A DNA stretch of 64,000 nucleotides, from positions 3,286,001-3,350,000 of the forward strand of contig CP050890.1 in the NCBI GenBank assembly GCA_016745215.1. The letters are read 5' to 3'. Under the pieces are notes generated by a model, which was not told where the DNA came from, searched no databases, and saw only the letters and a program-made list of their open reading frames with translations. Source of the DNA: Thiohalocapsa sp. PB-PSB1 (GTDB taxonomy: Bacteria; Pseudomonadota; Gammaproteobacteria; Chromatiales; Chromatiaceae). This document shows positions 62,912 through 64,000 of the stretch, in pieces (position 1 is the first letter of the stretch; every line of letters starts with the position of its first letter). The translations under genes and the position numbers were made by a program.

Positions 62912-64000
62912 GGGTTTTCCTTGCGGCAATGAGCCTGTTGGCAGCCCTGCTCCCGATGGGACCGGCGTCGGCTGTACAGATCACCAACGTCAGCGCCGAG
63001 CCGGCGCGGGTGCCGCAGATCGAAGACGCCGAGGTGGCACTCGTGTTCCGGCTCTCCGAGCCTGCCTCCGTGACGCTGAACGTCTACGACGGCCGTGATC
63101 TGCTGATCCGGCGGATCGATTCCGACGGACGTATCGAGGCCGGCGACCAACGACTGACTTGGGATTTGCGGGATCAATCCGGTCGGCCGGTTCCCGCCGA
63201 GGCCTATCATTACACGCTGATAGCGCTCAGCAGTGCCGGTCGGCGTGTCGAGCACGACCTGACGGATTTGACCGCCGGCGACGATCTCGTCGCGACCGAG
63301 GTGGCCTGGGACCCCGAGTCCAAGGTGATTCGCTACCGTCTGCCAGCGGCCGGGCGGGTCAACATCCGCGTTGGACTCGATGACAATGGACCGCTGTTGG
63401 CCACGGTGCTGGACTGGGTGGTACGTGATGCGGGCGTCCACGAAGAGCCCTGGGACGGATTCGATGCTGCCGGTGTCTTGGACCTGAGCCATCACCCGAA
63501 GCTGGCCATCGCCGTGGACGCCTTCGGGCTTAGCGACAACAGCATCCTGGTGGGGCCCGCCGCTGCGCGCGTGGAGCTGATCCGGGAGCTGCCTTGGGGC
63601 CGAGAGCGGCGGGTCGCGCAGCGCCATGACCGCAAGCGCATGCACTTCCATCGCCAGCAGCCGCTGGAGGAACGCGGGGACTATCGGATCTCGCTGACCT
63701 TGCCGGACAACCTGCCGCGGGACGCGGAAGGGTTGCCGATCCTGACCGGCATCGTCCCGATCCGGCTCGATGTCTCAGAGGACGACCGGGAGCGGGTTCT
63801 GGAACGCCGGTTCGAGCCCGTTTTTTTTGTCGATGGCACCTTCGTGTTCGAGAACGAGGTGGGCTTCCTACCCATGACTTGGCGCTGGGACACCGCCGGC
63901 GTGAACCAAGGTGTGCACTTTCTTACGGCCAATCTGCGCGGCTATGAGGGCAACTTCGGCATGACAACGCTCAAGGTTCGCGTTATGCGAATGGCCGATG
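62908..64000 (+). CDS. Secreted FlgD-Ig-like protein, 3' end outside the window
   Basis: GTG 62908 overlaps the preceding TGA (GTGA) and opens a frame that stays open to the right edge (364 codons). A signal peptide (VRVFLAAMSLLAALLPMGPASA) is followed by domains resembling FlgD-type Ig folds: ALVFRLSEPASVTLNVYDGR, then DQRLTWDLRDQSGRPVPAEAYHYTL with the usual 'W-D-x-R-D-x-x-G-x-x-V/A' motif. A second similar unit follows. The giant protein ends in the same kind of domain, so the three coupled genes share parts and probably a function. The extent beyond the edge is unknown. Confidence 0.8.
   Translation, partial: MRVFLAAMSLLAALLPMGPASAVQITNVSAEPARVPQIEDAEVALVFRLSEPASVTLNVYDGRDLLIRRIDSDGRIEAGDQRLTWDLRDQSGRPVPAEAYHYTLIALSSAGRRVEHDLTDLTAGDDLVATEVAWDPESKVIRYRLPAAGRVNIRVGLDDNGPLLATVLDWVVRDAGVHEEPWDGFDAAGVLDLSHHPKLAIAVDAFGLSDNSILVGPAAARVELIRELPWGRERRVAQRHDRKRMHFHRQQPLEERGDYRISLTLPDNLPRDAEGLPILTGIVPIRLDVSEDDRERVLERRFEPVFFVDGTFVFENEVGFLPMTWRWDTAGVNQGVHFLTANLRGYEGNFGMTTLKVRVMRMAD

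Overview
The window is GC-rich gammaproteobacterial DNA. The mixture of genes (class I AroG-type DAHP synthase, endonuclease III with E. coli numbering, Rpn-like nuclease, four-helix-bundle protein remnant, many small palindromic repeats, a perfect FNR-type box) would fit a purple sulfur bacterium or relative (Chromatiales). That placement is inference from gene style, not proof. No rRNA, tRNA or CRISPR array was seen.

Layout. 1-2.4 kb: a secreted arylsulfatase whose first codons lie left of the window. 2.5-14.3 kb: a tightly packed plus-strand cluster for ion flux: CPA1-type antiporter, a small coiled-coil protein, a CorA-type channel joined in frame to a stray outer-membrane-protein N terminus, a pore-loop channel, a DUF900-type lipoprotein hydrolase, an MscS channel, a DUF481 outer membrane protein and a large MscK-like channel. 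Several stop/start overlaps suggest one transcription unit for osmotic and ionic homeostasis.

14.4-20.4 kb: a mobile-element zone. It holds an IS4-family element, an Rpn-like nuclease gene, an ISKra4-like remnant, an element bounded by TAGGGTGTCYAAA inverted repeats, a second transposase-like gene nested inside it and broken by one TAA, and a decapitated beta-helix gene. 20.6-24.2 kb: small secreted proteins of unknown function, a frameshifted membrane gene, and a glycoside phosphorylase lacking its N-terminal third. 24.3-28.1 kb: an OmpR/CpxR-like two-component system with CTTTACA-type sites near its own promoter and near a small exported protein.

28.1-42.4 kb: mixed housekeeping genes (pgsA, tag, a GMP-synthase-like amidotransferase, metY, AAA+ ATPase, lipocalin, DAHP synthase, Sel1 protein, nth, rhodanese lipoprotein) punctuated by five copies of a roughly 115-160 bp palindromic element and several gene remnants. 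42.9-46.8 kb: a nuclease-HhH fusion, a REP-type palindrome, and two MacB/FtsX-type permeases without an ATPase.

46.86-64 kb: the most striking region. A perfect TTGAT-N4-ATCAA box precedes a 4,946-residue secreted mosaic protein with three super-repeats of about 3.7-3.8 kb, each combining LamG, beta-helix and IgGFc-binding-like modules, with a PA14 domain inserted only in the third. It is translationally coupled to a TolB-like propeller protein and to a FlgD-Ig-like protein that runs off the window. I propose these three genes form one extracellular system of unknown function.
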